Part shown: positions 23,101 to 38,100 of the stretch, piece by piece
How positions within the stretch are numbered: the first letter of the stretch is position 1
How the letters are laid out: each line of letters starts with the position of its first letter
Assembly (NCBI GenBank): GCA_024509875.1
Contig: JAMPIV010013758.1
Span: 62,001 to 126,000 of the forward strand
Source: Oreohelix idahoensis
Taxonomy: Eukaryota; Mollusca; Gastropoda; Stylommatophora; Oreohelicidae
Length of the DNA stretch: 64,000 nucleotides
Direction of reading: 5' to 3'
Notes under the pieces: generated by a model
What the model saw: the letters and a program-made list of their open reading frames with translations, nothing else
Databases searched by the model: none
Told to the model about the DNA's origin: nothing
Position numbers and translations under genes: made by a program

Positions 23101-26100
23101 TAAGGGCGAAAAAACTAGGAGGTCCCATGTGCAAGTTGCGAACGTTAAAATCCCACAGCAGTTGGAAATCGTAAAGAGTAGGATAAAGGCCGCTGCCCTG
23201 GCAAATATAAAATTATAAACCTACCCACCAAATGTTTTTATAGAATGTGTGATTGCTATTTACACACAGTGGGATTCTCGCCGGTGCTACGGAGTGCGTG
23301 CACTGTGCTGAGATCCTCGTGTGATCTAAGGGAGGAGATCGATGCACTGATGGAGTTGTCCACATGCAATGAAGACAGTCCTTAAAACCAAACCAATGTA
23401 GAATTAGAATATGAAGGCTTTTCAGTGATGTCTACATATTGTATTCAATTATGAGTCATAATATTAAGAAATGGCTAATTTTAGTGAATGAAAAATGTAC
23501 TCACAGACCCATGCATAAAGGCTGAAATATTATCCAGAGAGCTCCAGGGTCTTTTAAAATAACACTAATCCATATATGAATATTATTTACAAGTTTCAGC
23601 CTCCCGTGGTATTTTTAAAATGTTTTACAGACCATCCAGTGAACCATATAATCATTATTGAAATTTGGAAATGAAAAGAACAAACTCAAAGTTGCGTGAA
23701 CTTTTAAATTAAATCATATATTGTATTGTTATTACACAAGGACACAAAATTATACATGACTGTAAAGATAAATGAATGCACAATTAGAATATAAAGGCTT
23801 GTTGATGGTTTTCTTCATATTACTCGTATTTTCATTTGTGAGTAATAATACAGTTTTTAAAAGAAAACGTATTTTAGTGAATGAAAAATGTACTCACAAA
23901 CCAATGCATAAAGGCTGAAATCTTATCCAGAGCGCATATTTTATGTTTTACAGACCATCCAGCGAACCAAATAATCGTTAAAATTTGGAAATAAAAAGAA
24001 CATACTCAAGGCTGCATGAACTTTTAAATTAAATCATAAATTGCAGTGTATTTACATTATTATTCATAAACAATATGTACATAATTTTATCTGAATAGAT
24101 ATTTACATTTTAGTCAATGGTGGCTTGTGAATGCCATATTTTGAAGCAGCGTTTTGGGGGGGAAGTAAGGATAATCATCGCAACCCTCGCAAATAAAAGG
24201 TTTTTTCTTTTTTGGAGTATCTGGTTTACTGCAGACTCTAAATCTTCTGTCTTTCTCTGTGTAAGCTATCATATACTTAGCTCCTTCAAGCCTCTAAATT
24301 GGGTTGGCTATCCTTGGTCTTCCAGGGGTTGCCTTGATACTCCTCTGTGGCTCTGACATTAGATCATCGGCCTACTGCAGCAAAGCATCAGTCAGAGATA
24401 ATTTGAACCGTTTTAGTGTAATTTTTCAACTGCCTGTGAGCCTATAGACACCCGTGTGTTACCGGGGCCCGAAAGGGGAGCAAAGAATAGTAACACTGTC
24501 CCCTGCCAAGCATGTCGTAGAAGGCGACTAAGGAGGGTTGGGCATGGGGCCGGTTACCCTATCCTGTAAAAAAAAAATTTAAACCACAAAAAACTTCAAC
24601 AAATATAGACAAGTCAAATAAAGAAAATAAAACACAGCCATCCAAGACAGGTACAAACGGGCTGATCACCCGTTTGCCAGTCACTTCGATTACGGAAACA
24701 ACAGCAAATGGGTTGATTTGCCGTTGCCCTAAAGACGCCACTAGGCGTGATGGGAAACAATGGCAAAGAAAACCTATCTGCTGTTGCCCTAAGACGCCAC
24801 TAGGCGTAATGGCCACTGACTGCTTTGACGGTCGGTGGCTAAGGACGGAAGAAGAAGAAGAATCCAAGACAGGGGAAGGTCCTCTCGCGGGGAGGCGTAT
24901 GATGCAACACAGAGAAAGCCGAAAGGAGTCTGTGTTGCTGACTAACCTTCTTTCTTCTAGGAGAACTTCCAGATTTGGCACCTGGAATGTTCGGACATTG
25001 AACGAACAAGGGAAAGTGGCACAAGTAGCAGCAGAAATGAGGGAATACAAAATCGAGGTTCTGGGAATGTGTGAAACAAAGTGGAAGGGGGTAGACAGGA
25101 AGAAACTCATCACAGGTGAATTGGTGCTGTCCTCAGGACACGAAGACGAAAGTTCACACCACAGTGAAGGGGTAGCTCTTATGTTATCTAAAGAAGCACA
25201 GAAAGCACTCATTGAATGGGAAGCTGTGGGACCCAGAATAATAACAGCTATTTTCAAAACAGCTAAAAAGAAAATTCATGTCAATGTCATCCAATGTTAT
25301 GCACCAACTAATGACAAAGAAGAGTCTGTGAAAGAAGCATTTTATACTAAACTACAGGAAATTATGGATAAAGTAAAAAAGAGAGACATCACAATTTTGA
25401 TGGGTGACATGAATGCAAAGATAGGTACAGTCAATACCGGATTTGAAGAAGTCATGGGAAAACATGGGCTAGGAGTAATGAATGAAAATGGAGAACTATT
25501 GGCAAACTTCTGTGCTTCAAATCAACTGGCTATAGGAGGAAGCATGTTTCCACATAAGAGAATACACAAGGCAACATGGATATCACCAGACCATAGAACA
25601 GAAAATCAGATCGATCATATATGCATAAAGAAGAAGTTTAGATCATCATTGCAGGATGTAAAGGTATATAGAGGAGCAGATGTGGCATCAGATCACCATC
25701 TTCTGATAGCCAAAGTAAAAATGAAACTCAAGAGATATGCAACAATGCAAAATTATAGACAACAGTTTAATGTAGGACAGCTAAGAAATCAAGAAACAAG
25801 AGACAAATTTGCGGTCACAGTATCCAACAAATTCCAAGTGCTCCAACAGTTGGAAGATGTAGAGAATACAGAAGACTATTGGCAGCAGGTCAAAACGGTG
25901 TGGAAGGAGACGTGTGAAGAAATACTGGGGAAAAGGGAAAGACAACAAAAAGCATGGATAACAACAGAAACCATCAATAAGATAAAAGATAGAAAAAAAC
26001 AAGAAAGCAGAGTTAAACACAAGCAAAACCAGAAGTTCCAAAGCCAAGGCTCAAGAAGTGTACACAGAAGCAAACAAAGAAGTAAAAAGAAGTATCAAAA

Positions 26101-29100
26101 GAGACAAGAGGAAGTATATTGAGGAGTTGGCAAGAGAGGCAGAAGATGCTGCAGCCAAAGGAAATATGAGAGAACTGTATAGCAGCACAAAGAAGCTAAC
26201 AGGGAAATACAAGCAAACAAGTTGCCTCATAAAAGATAAGAATGGGAAACTGCTCAGCAATATACAAGAGCAAATGAAGAGGTGGACAGAATATTTTGGG
26301 GACCTTCTCAATAGACCAGCTCCACAAAACCCGCCGGACATCCAGCCAGCAGAAGAAGAGCTACAAATTAACGGTGAAAGACCAACGAAGGAAGAAATAA
26401 AGAAAGCCATAAAGCTTCTAAGAGATGGAAAAGCATCTGGACCTGATGGCATTCCAGCAGAGGCCATCAAAGCAGATATCGACACAGCTACAGAGATGTT
26501 ATATAAATTACTTGGTAAAGTCTGGGAAAAAGAAGAGATACCAGCAGAATGGAAGGAAGGATATCTGGTTAAGTTGCCTAAGAAGGGAAATCTACAAGAG
26601 TGCACAAATTATAGAGGAATAATGTTACTATCAGTGCCAGGAAAGGTATTGAACAGGATTATCCTTGAGAGATTAAAGGAGTCCATAGACAAGAAATTGA
26701 GAGATGAACAAGCAGGTTTTCGACAAAACAGATCATGTACAGACCAGATAGCCACTTTGAGAATAATAGTTGAACAAAGTCTGGAATGGAATTCACCACT
26801 ATACATCGGATTTGTGGACTACGAAAAAGCATTTGACAGTGTGGACAGAGAATCACTTTGGAAATTGATGAGGCATTATGGAGTTCCCCTGAAGATCATT
26901 AATTTAATAAAGAAAACCTATGAAGACATGACGTGCAGAGTTCTTCATGAAGGACAGCTTACAGAACCATTTGGGATAAGAACAGGAGTGCGACAGGGAT
27001 GCCTCTTGTCTCCATTTCTTTTCTTGCTGGCAATAGATTGGGTTATGAGATCATCGACAACACACAACAGAAATGGAATCCAGTGGACTCTGACTAAGCA
27101 GTTGGATGATCTGGATTTTGCTGATGATTTGGCTCTCCTGTCCCATAACCGTAATCAGATGCAGGACAAATTGAAAACACTCGATGAGAGGTCACAGCAA
27201 TTGGGTCTGAAAATACACAGGGCAAAGACAAAAATAATGCGAATAAATGCAGGTAATGAAAACAGGGTTGAACTTGAAGAAACGCCAATACAAGATGTAG
27301 AATCATACACATATCTTGGCAGTAATATAGATAAAGTTGGAGGGACAGACAGCGATATCAAAATAAGAATACAAAAAGCAAGAGGAGCTTTCATTGCATT
27401 GGGAAATATATGGAGATCAAGAGAAATAGGATCCAACACGAAAATAAGAATCTTCAACTCAAATGTGAAGTCAGTCCTATTGTATGGCTCGGAGACATGG
27501 AGAACAACAAAGACAACAACCAAAAAGCTACACTTTCATAAATGGGTGCTTGCGTAGAATAGAGGGATTAAAATGGTATGACAAGGTTACCAATGTGGAA
27601 CTGATGACAAGAACTGGACAAGTGCCAGTGGAACAAGAGATGAGAAGAAGACGATGGCGATGGATAGGACACACACTGAGGAAACCTGTTGATAGCATTA
27701 CAAGGCAGTCCTTGTTCTGGAACCCCTAGGGCAAGAGAGGCAGAGGAAGACCAAGAAGTACATGGAGAAGAGAGTTGGAAACAGAGGTGAAAATGATGAG
27801 GAGAACATGGAAAGAACTTGAGATGATGGCACGTGACAGGAGGACTTGGCATGTGTTTGTTGAAGGCCTGTGCTCCTTTGGGAGTGGAGGGTTATGAATG
27901 TGAGCCTATAGAGCATTGTTTCTCAAACTTTTTTTGGTCACCATCCCCATGGCTCCCAAAATACACCCCCAGCGCTCCGTCCCTGCCTCAATTTTTCTGA
28001 ATTACATTTTTTTAAAACCTATAAATAGCTTACTTACTTACTTAGTCGTTCCCCTTCTACCGTGAGGTGTAGAGGTTTGGAAGAGAGAGCGCCAGACTAT
28101 TCTATCGGCTGTCTTCCTCCTGGCCTGGTTCCATTCTAGTCCTCGGTCCTTCAAAGATTGTCTAATGTTGTCCTCCCAGCGGACTCTGGGTCGTCCTCGG
28201 GGTCTGGATCCCTGGCTCTTTGTTTCCCATGCTTGTCATGGTAGCCGATCTTCTCCCATTCTGCAGACATGGCCAAACCATCTTAGTTGGGACTGTTCTA
28301 CTTGGGTCTGTAGGGGGTGGCATCCTATAAATAGCAACGTTAGTAATACACTTGGCTCATTTGAAGCTTTCCTATTGTTTATTAACGCAACACAGATATC
28401 ACGTTATCACTAGTCCCCCTAAATACTGACACAATTAGATCTGCAACAAAGCAAAAGATACGTACAGGACATACCCTGCCAGTGGACACTCTTACTTACT
28501 TAGTTGTTTCTTTTCTACCGTAAGATACGTACAGGACATACCCTGCCAGTGGACACTCTTACTTACTTAGTCGTTTCTTTTCTACCGTGAGGTGTAGAGC
28601 TTTGGAAGAGAGAGCGCCATACTATCCTGTCGGTTGTCTTCAGTGGACACCCACCTATATTAAACTGTAAACACTAGAATTTATGATCAGCGATAGTGAC
28701 CTGAGCTAAGGATGGCAAATATAGAGGAAACTTTTAAATTAAATCATATCCTAATACATCAGATCTTAATACAACTACTACTCGCGCTATCGTATCTTTC
28801 CAAATCTCGCTTCGACCGCCTGATGATGTTGGAACCTCTGCTATAAGTGACCGGGAATGACTGGATTAACTCGAGACCTGGCGAGGAATTAGGAGGAAAC
28901 TGACGGGTTTGTCCAGCTGCAAATCGGCGAGTATTTGCCTGAATGGCGAGGGACACTCTGTACATATCAATGTCAGGTTAGAAGACTAATACATATTTCG
29001 ATTACGGGCGAACGCAAAAAAAAAAAAAAAAAAAAAAATACAACTACTCTGCTATCTATCTTTCCTATCTCGTTCTCGCCTCACTGATGTTGGGAACCTC

Positions 29101-32100
29101 TGCTATAAGGTGAATGAGAAACTGGGATGAGTGAAATTAGGGAGGAGCGGTGGGTTCGGGTTTGTCCAGGCTATGTTCTCCTTTTCAGCACTCACGTGAG
29201 GGTTTATGTCATTAAAACACTTTCACATTTTAAGTGTTGAGTAATATTGTTGAATTTAACCAGTAAAATCCTCAACCAACCCTTACTACAGTACGCCCAA
29301 TTTTCCCTTATCACTTCCTTGGATCCCCACAATGCACCGGGGGGGGGGGGTACCGCCCACTTTATGAACCACTGCTATAGAGGATGAAAGTATTGGTACA
29401 AGTAATTTCCATCATCCAGTAGAATTTTTTTTTCCGCCACTTGTTGCTGTATCATTTGTGAATACCATAATATCCAAGCAATTGATCAGCAATTCATACT
29501 TTGATTATGGCCATGGACTGTTTTTGGTTTTGTTGTAGTAGTCATTCCTGTATTTATTTTGGTGGAAACAATGATTACTGGCTTTTTTGCTTTCTTATCC
29601 CTCCATCTCGGTACTCCAAACTGAATTTTTAAATTACATATTTCTGTTAATAACATATGTAGATGGGTAGATCTATTTATTCTAAGCATTTTGGTACCAA
29701 ATTTAGTGCCCTAGATGACTTCAAAAGTTATGCAATTTTGAATATTCGAAAAATTGGGCATGTTGCGCAACTTGTCAGAATGCCAACTTTGAGTGGTCAT
29801 AAATTTAAAATTTACAAACACACACTGACAAAACTTTGTAAACACACTCTCATATAACCAGACAACAAACTCAATTTTTTTTCATGAACGTCATATAAAA
29901 AGTTCATATTTTATTAGTTTAAAAATGGCTCGAGGCCCAATTTTGCAAAAATTACCAAGGGAGTTAAAAGCTAACAAAAATTTTCATTTTTAAAAAATCA
30001 ACAATTGCATCAATATTGATAGAAATTACACAAAGTTAGCAGAAAAGTCAAGCTCTTTAAAAACAAACATCAATATACTAATAACACATAATACCACTAA
30101 ACATAATGATTGCTAAACAGGGAGATCTGCAGCAAAAAATGAAATTTCATTGAACTTTTAAAAAATAATTTAAAATGTAACAACAAGGGTACAAAGATGA
30201 AAATTACATCAATTTGTCAAGATTGTTATGCTCTAACACAGAACATATACTTTAAATATTCATCACTACCATAATAATCTGTATTATGATTATAGCAAAC
30301 AGTCCATTTCACACATAAAAATAGTCTTTTCTAGTAGTAGTAGTTAGCCTAGTACATTCAGTGTGTACACTCAGAACAAGCAAACAGTACCATTACCATG
30401 TCACATTTTTATTCATATTGAAGTTTTCACTTTTATTTAGAAGTGGAAGGGACTGAAGAAGACAAGAGAAGGTTGTAAGATAATATTTAAGAAGACGGGA
30501 GTGTTCTGAAGTTGGTGTTACTTTTTCAACTTTGCGAAAATATTCCAAGTCCCCACACTTTTTAAAATGCCATAACTTTTTTATTTGTTGTCCAATTTTA
30601 AAAATTAAAGTACAAAATTTTGTGGTTTCCCAAGGGCTTCCAAACTGCACTGTTTTCTCTTGTGTTTCTGTGCAAACAAAAATCACCTTGTAGTACCTAT
30701 TTCTAGACGTACGCACTCGCGGGAAAGATAACGTCGGCCATTTTGTGTCACTCGGAAAAATAGGACCCAAATACCTAATTTTGAAAGACCCAAACTTGAG
30801 CCAGAGGCTTAAAACACATAAGTTCCGAATTGCTACACCCATAAAAACTCAAGAACTAGTTGATTTAATAAATATCATCACTTAAAAACTCTCCTAATTA
30901 AATAGGGAAGGTTTAGAACACGAACCCTGATTTCACCCAAACCACGTCGTTATCTGATGACCGTAGTTAAAGCACTCAATGTAGTTTTTAAACAAGAAAA
31001 CAAATTAATACATAATGAAATCACTTCCAAAAAAAAACAGAAAAACTACTAACCTATACATTCGTGTAAAGTTAGCGTTGAATTCGACTCAGGCATGATA
31101 GTTTATCCGTCTCAGATAGGTCTAATGTTAGCGTGCAAAACAAGCGGCTGGGTGATTTTGGGGAACAAGCGGATGTGTTTACGTTTGCACAAAGCGATCT
31201 TTGTCAACTCTTTGGATCACTTTCATCTTTGGAAATTATGTAGGAAAATGGTTTTGCTCTTTATTTTGATATAGGACACATGAAAATCGACCGTTTTCAT
31301 TGGAAAATAAAGCTTTTTTGTCGTAAAATCTCAAATTTTACAATCTTATTGTTGTTCTATAAATATGCCCTAGGCACCAATAGAAAGAGCGTTCACTGCT
31401 GAACAATATGAGACTATAAATAGCAGGCTGACTATTTGACACGCATCGCTCGCGATTTGAAAAGGGTAACCCTCTACTTCTCCTTTGTAGGAACCGCGCG
31501 AAACCCGTTTGCACATACTTTTTAAACACTTAAAAGACAAACTCATTCATAATATTTCAAACTATTTTTGAACCCATGTAAACAATAAGAAAACAAGCTT
31601 TCTGTTGATACCAGTTTTATTTAAATGCTATATGAAATAAAGTTGCAATCCTTGTTGAAGTTGTAGACAATATGAGAATTTTGTGCCATAAGCGGTAAAT
31701 ATGTGCAGTGTGGAGTACCTACTCCATCCAATACAATGCAAAGATGAATCTTTAGTTTGCCAGCATTTCCGTTCCATGTGTGGTATGAAAAGTGATTTTA
31801 TTTCTAATGGAAAGCCAGTTTGACTGGAGGGTGCCAGTATAGTATTGCTTTTGCTGAAGCAAATAGTCAATCAGTGCCCTTGTGTAGAACCTGTCTGCAT
31901 ATATATATATATATAGCAACCATTTCCAATTTGCTGCAGTAGAGTTTCAAAGACTTTTATTGCCATCCCCCTGTTGGTGTCTGTGCTAGGATCATATGAG
32001 GTATCTGCTCCGTAATAAGTAATCAGGGATAAAACATACCCAGTGGTACTGTCAACAAGACCAAAACTTACTAGGCTTAGTTGCATTAAATTGCTTGTAT

Positions 32101-35100
32101 TTCCATCTCCCTTAAATCCTACAATCATTTCATCAACCGAGACATTTTCAAAGTGTTTAAAGGCATTATTGAAATTTTCAGTCAAAGAGTTGATGAATGG
32201 CTCCACTTTATTTTTTCCCTCAGTATCAGGCTCTCCCACATGCAACATTGTTTGATGGACAGAAATCTATCTCTTTAAAAGTTTTTGTGATAAAATGGAG
32301 CATAAAGGCAATCAGTTTCTGATGAATAATAGTCTCTTCTAGACGGTCTGGGATCAATGTCCATAGTATTTATTGTGGCCAAAAATGTGAACATATTTTG
32401 ATAGCACTGTCCAGTTTGAAAATCTTACTTAATCTTTTTAGGGATGGATTATTTTTAAGCACTTTAAGTTTTGCATACTTATTTACAGAATGTACTATTG
32501 AATTTGCAGTGTCATCAGTAAACAATGTCCTATAGCAGTCAAATGGAGTTGCTGTCTCACTAAGTCCTAAGTCATCGTTTACGCCTGGTTTACAACCATA
32601 TTTGGGAAGAAATCTGAATGAATTTTGGGTCTCTGTAATACTGATGTTTGGTACTAAAATTTATTCATCACCAGTTGCTCCTTGGTACTACCACTTTCAC
32701 CCTTTTTGTCAATGATTTAGTCAAAACTTTTTGTTGTTTTGTAGCACTAGGGCCTGGCTGTGACCAAGCCCCCTCCTTATTAGAACAAGATTCTTCATTA
32801 AAGTCAGAACTGAAATCATCTATTGCATCATCATCACTAAACTCATCAAACATACACAGCTCCCTAGTCTTTTCTACTGATAAAAAAGACCTACGATTTC
32901 ATAAACCTGATGTGGTAGGTTCACTAGTCATTGTCTAAACAACAAAAATCACCTGATCAATAGATGGCAGATTTACCGTCTTTTCACAGTGAAATTTGCT
33001 AGAACAAGCGTGTTTCCGAATTACAATGCAAAGATACCGCTTTTCTGAATAAAATAAGAGTAACTTCCCTTATATTAAAATACCAAATTATGAAAATGCA
33101 GAACAAAATTCACGGAAAACCATAGTGACGCTATGAACATGTTTTCAGCTTGTAGAGACAAGGCAGAAGAATGCTACCAATGTTGTTACAGCCTTTAAGA
33201 GTTAATATTACCATCAGAAATAATTAATTTTGTTGTGAGCAGTCAATCCAGAACACTGAATTAGCATCTGTATACATGGGCAAACAGCTTTTTAATGCCA
33301 ATAATTAACAGCCACATAGTATGTCAACTGTAGGATAGTATGTGAAAATAGTAGCTTCAGGTTGATACTTTTGACCAGTGAATTGCTACAAGTTTCATTC
33401 TTTTATCAGTTTATTATTATTAGCAGTTGACGAGCACAGTCTAGTTACGAGTGCCTGAAAACATACCTTTATGTTTGTCTAATATTTATTTACTGTTTAC
33501 AGGCCTCGGGTTTCCCTTCCTAATGTGTTATAAACAGTCTAGTTCCTGGGGTCTCAGAGGAGTCAAAGAATAGGATTGCTGCTGTCATAACAGGCAACTG
33601 TTGTGAATTTGTGCTTGGACCTGGCAATCTTATCATGTTAAAAAATTGCTGCAGAAACCACGGCTGCAAGAGTTTGTCTCTTGGCATAGGCAGTCCATCA
33701 GCAGTGGGTGGAACCATGCTCCATAGAGAGTGAAAAGGAAATGAGGATATTGACCAATCTTCAAACATAAAGTTAACAAAATTGAACAGAGGTAATGGCT
33801 ATTTTCCTCAATGTGAAGACAGATCTTTCATTTTTCTTTTAGCCTCAGCAGCTGCAGCTTCTTCATGCTGACCAGTGTTCTACAAATGGCATAGTTGGTG
33901 CTATTGGATCCAGCAGGAGGCCTAGCTCTTCTGAGGTTAATAGTGTCCCTGGTCTTTCATTCTTTGGTAACAACCTGCTTAACAACTCACATACATCGGG
34001 GGCTATGCAGGCCTCAACAGCAGTTTCTTCTCAAGGCAAGATTGATGATATAACTTTTTTATGCATTTTATTAATGTTGCAGTTTCAATCATACTGGATG
34101 GGAGGTCACAGTGGATGGGCCTGAAAATTCACAAGGTAAAAATAAAGGTAATGGATCCCGTTACACACCCATTAAGGCATATTGGGAATATGGTGTTACG
34201 CCCATATTTTCTTGACCATTGGCGCACTAGGGGTGGTGTGGTCAGTATCACGCCGGCCGCCTTAACCTTCCTAGAGTTGCTCTGGTACCCAATTCAAGAG
34301 GCTGGGTCGACCCCGGAGCCGTTTGTGATCTAAAATATCCCACCTCAACTGGGAAACGAACCATTGGCCACCGAGCCAGGAAGCCAATGCACTAACCACT
34401 GTGCTACCTCAGCTCCCAAAAATTCACAGAGAAATGACAAAGATGGTGATAATAACCAGAATGAAGGAAGACACCTACAAAATATGGACATGTGCGCACA
34501 CATAAAGTAACATAATGAAAGCTGGAGAACAGACAATGAGATGAAATTAATGATATAGAAGGGTAAGAGCTGCTGTTAAACAACATCTGGAAGTCCTCCC
34601 AATACAGCACAAGCACAACATTAAGATTATATCAGAGCTGTGTGCTTTCTGTGCTTCTCTATGGTGCGGAATGCTGGAGAGTTACAGAGAGGAAATGTCG
34701 AAATTGTCCTCTTTTCACACAACATGCCTAAGAAAAATTCACCGAATCTTTTGGCCGAATACCATCACTAACCAAGATCTGCTTACTCGTAGCAAGCAAG
34801 AGGACATGCACACCATCATAGCTGGCAGACGCTGGAACTGGGTTGGTCATGTCCTCAGAAGAGACCCCGATGCCATCACAAGAACAGCTATGCTTTGGAC
34901 CCCTGAAGGAAAACGAAAAAGAGGCCGACCAAAAACAACCTGGCGGAGGACTGTGGAGGCTGAGATGCAAAGAATGAACCAGAGTTGGGGCACTGTACGA
35001 AGGATGGCCACCGACCGAGCAAAGTGGAATCAATTTGTTGTTGCCCTACAAGACGCCACTAGGCGTGATGGCCACTGACTGCTTTGACGGTCGGCGGCTA

Positions 35101-38100
35101 AGGATCAAAGAAGAAGAAGAAGAGCTGCTGTTACTGCATTAGAACAAATTTGATACGGATATCAAGACCCTAAACAAGAATTTTCAATTTGAGTCAGTCC
35201 AGTTGTGGGGCTCTGAAAAATGGAGGACATTAGCATTAATAATGGAGAAGTTATTATTGTTAAAAAATTAGAAGAATGCAATAGAAGGAATTGAAATGGT
35301 ATGACAATATGTCCAATGTTGATTTGGTAAAAAGAACCAGATGAATACCATTGGAAAAAGATATAAAAAGACATGGAAGGCTAGTACATATAATTTTGAA
35401 TACCCTCTATCGTCATCACAGGGAGGTCTAAAGTAGAAGAAAAAAGACCCAAAAATGCATGGAGAATTGGGGAGACATATGATAAGAATAAAGAAGACAA
35501 AAAAAGAACTTGGCAGATTGCTCAAGATAGAATGGCTTGGGGAGAACTAGTTATGGTCAGTGCTTCACAGAGAGTTGACATGCAGTAAGCAGAAACAAAA
35601 GTGACTGCATGTTGTGAACAGTACAATGAAAGAGTAGAAAGTAACAGTAACTACTACTACTGCTTCTTTGCCTTTGAGTCAATTTTGAGTTCTTTCCATG
35701 TCTTCCATTTCCATGTGATTTCAGTTTCAATTTCTCCTTCTCCATCATTTCTTCTTCTTCTTCTTCTTCCTCGCTCGTCCTGAAAAGGACGTTGATTGCG
35801 TTGTGTCTGTTTACAGCGGAGCTGTGATATCTGCGCCTTTCGGCCGGCACATCCAACTTCAGCACAGCATTTTTTGGGACTGGGTTTGCCTTCCCTCTTC
35901 GATCCCTACTCTCTCAGCCAGACTGCAGTGATGCAGCCTGTTTCCAGGACCACCACGTGGAGGTAGAGTAGGGTCTTGGTCAGCTCTGGTTCGCTGACCC
36001 TGACACAAACAGTCAAGCTATGAGTTGCTGACTGCATTCTCTATTACTGCATCTTTGGGTCCCCATCATTTAAGGTCTTTATTTTTATCTTCGTTCTGGA
36101 GCAGCTTTTGGTTTCAAGAACAAAGAGCTACCACCAGATGATGATCTAGGTTAGTGCCCATTATGTGACAGTTTTGCACTTAGTTTTTTTTTTTTTTTTT
36201 TTTTTAAAGTTACAAAACTAGCTTGAAACCATTTCAAACAAGTTTTGTTTATATACTCATATTTCTGCCCATTTTGGCAGTAGTCACAGAACTCTGATAT
36301 TTCATAAGCAATATTTTCATGTATCATCCAGGATGGAAGAAGACCCACCAGCTAAGAGGATAATGATGGATAGAGAAAGCCAAACGGAGTCTGGGCTTGC
36401 TTTCCTTCACATCGTACAATTCCAGAAACAGTGGCAGTAAATTTAAGATACTGAATGAAACAAGGTAGACCTGCACAAGGTAGTAGCAGAAATGAAAAAA
36501 AAACAACTAAAAATTTGGCATCTTAGGATGTGCAAACCTGGATGGAAAGGAGCAGGTAAGGAAAACAACACAGGGGAAATGGTGCTGTTATTGGGTCGTG
36601 AGGAAAACGGCGATGGTGTGGGTGTGCCGTAAAGTGGAGCATAGAAGGCTCTGTCTGAATGGAAAGAGATGAGACTCAGAATAATGTGAGCTACTATCAG
36701 AACTACAAATAAAGACATAACAGATAAAATAATATCCAGTATTTTGCAGTGGCTTACAAAATAGAATAACCAGTGAAAGAAGAATTCTGTACCATACTAA
36801 TATGTTGCAGATAAAGACTTGACAGTTTTGATAGGCAGCTGTGAAGATTTCAGATGCTTGTCCTAATGCAGCATTTGTCTTCTTTCTTCCTTTACCCTCC
36901 CTATCCAGAGCTGTTTATAATCTTACGCAGGGTAGGGCAGCTCTTCTGTTTTTAGTAAACCGAGAAAACTGATCACCCTATATTAACAAACCTGTCAGAG
37001 GTGAAATAAAATGATGATCAGTCCTTTGTTTTTCCTAGAGAGAGACTTTGAGCTCAATGTACAGTCAGCAATTTATAGCAGTTGATGTATATATGATGAC
37101 TTAATGGTACAACAAAAATTCACAAGTGCGTTGTAAGTGGATGCTGTTTTCAAATACCTTTTACTAGCTAAATAAATCATAAAACAATAATGATAATATA
37201 AAAAAATTCAGCATAGAACTTTGTAAAGAGTTATTTCAACCATTTTAAATTGTGAAAATTAGAAATGTGTATAAAATGGTTAAAAGTTGAAGGATTTTTT
37301 TTTTTAAGATGGCAAAAGCTGAGATTTCCTGCTACAGCTCAGATGTGAGGCCTCACAGGAGCATTTCATTGAATTTGAGAGCTCATTCCTGGCTATGATA
37401 GTATTTGAAATAATGAAAAATAGATATAATACAGTGTCCACTTAGAGTTCCTCACAAATTCTCTTTCAGTCTTAACTGCTGTAAGGAACCATTTAAAGAA
37501 CAATGTAGGTACCCTGTCAGAAGCAAATAGTAGAAACCATCTATAAATTCAATAATTTTAAATGGACAGTGGATCCTGATGACTCCCTTCAAGATGTGCG
37601 GGAAAGAGAATAAATAGACTTGCCAAAGGAGGAAACAAAACGGCAGACTCTGGACAGACACCTTATGAAGAAATAAAAGCAGTAATGAAAAATAGTTTCA
37701 CTGGAAAGGCAAAGATAACATCGCAGAGTCAGGTAAAATTGAAGATTATACTTCTTACTAAGAGGGGACTCAGTGATAGTTTTCATTTTGAGAACCAGCC
37801 ATTACTGACTTAAGTATCTGTCTGTTCAGTAAGTGAAGAATTGGACAATCAAATACTTGTCCATGTTTGTGGTAAAATTTCCAACAAGTAGATTTTAAGT
37901 GTGCAATTTCAGAGAGGTAACAGCACGTAAATTGTTATTGTATGGTCATGTGCAGTCTTCATTAACAGTGTCAAGTTTGCCATTAATAAATATGATTCTT
38001 GACTATTGTCATCCCTCTAGGATTTGATCCGTGTGCAGAATCATTTAAGGGCTTAGCTGACCTCATTGAAAAAGAGAATGGTATGCAGCAACAGCAGCAT

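Larger units (their letters stand above)
24449..27898 (+). mobile_element. RTE-1 LINE, complete copy B
   Basis: Bounded by a perfect 14-bp target duplication TGTGAGCCTATAGA (24435-24448 and 27899-27912). It starts with the leader ACCGGGGCCCGAAAGGGGAG and ends at GGAGGGTTATGA. The length is 3450 bp, of which 222 bp are a nested SINE plus its duplicated target. The coding region is nearly open (one 1-base and one 2-base length error and one nonsense codon that I can see), so the copy is much younger than copy A. Confidence 0.93.

Noticed and set aside
24559..25257. 232-codon minus-strand frame
   Set aside because: Antisense shadow of the RTE-1 copy B endonuclease; its content follows the sense codons.
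30393..30842. 149-codon minus-strand frame as a gene
   Set aside because: No motif, no splice or repeat relation, AT-rich DNA; kept only as an unrecognised frame in the region note.
34671..35078. 135-codon open frame as a host gene
   Set aside because: It is the C-terminus of the RTE-2 LINE ([28 protein letters not shown]).
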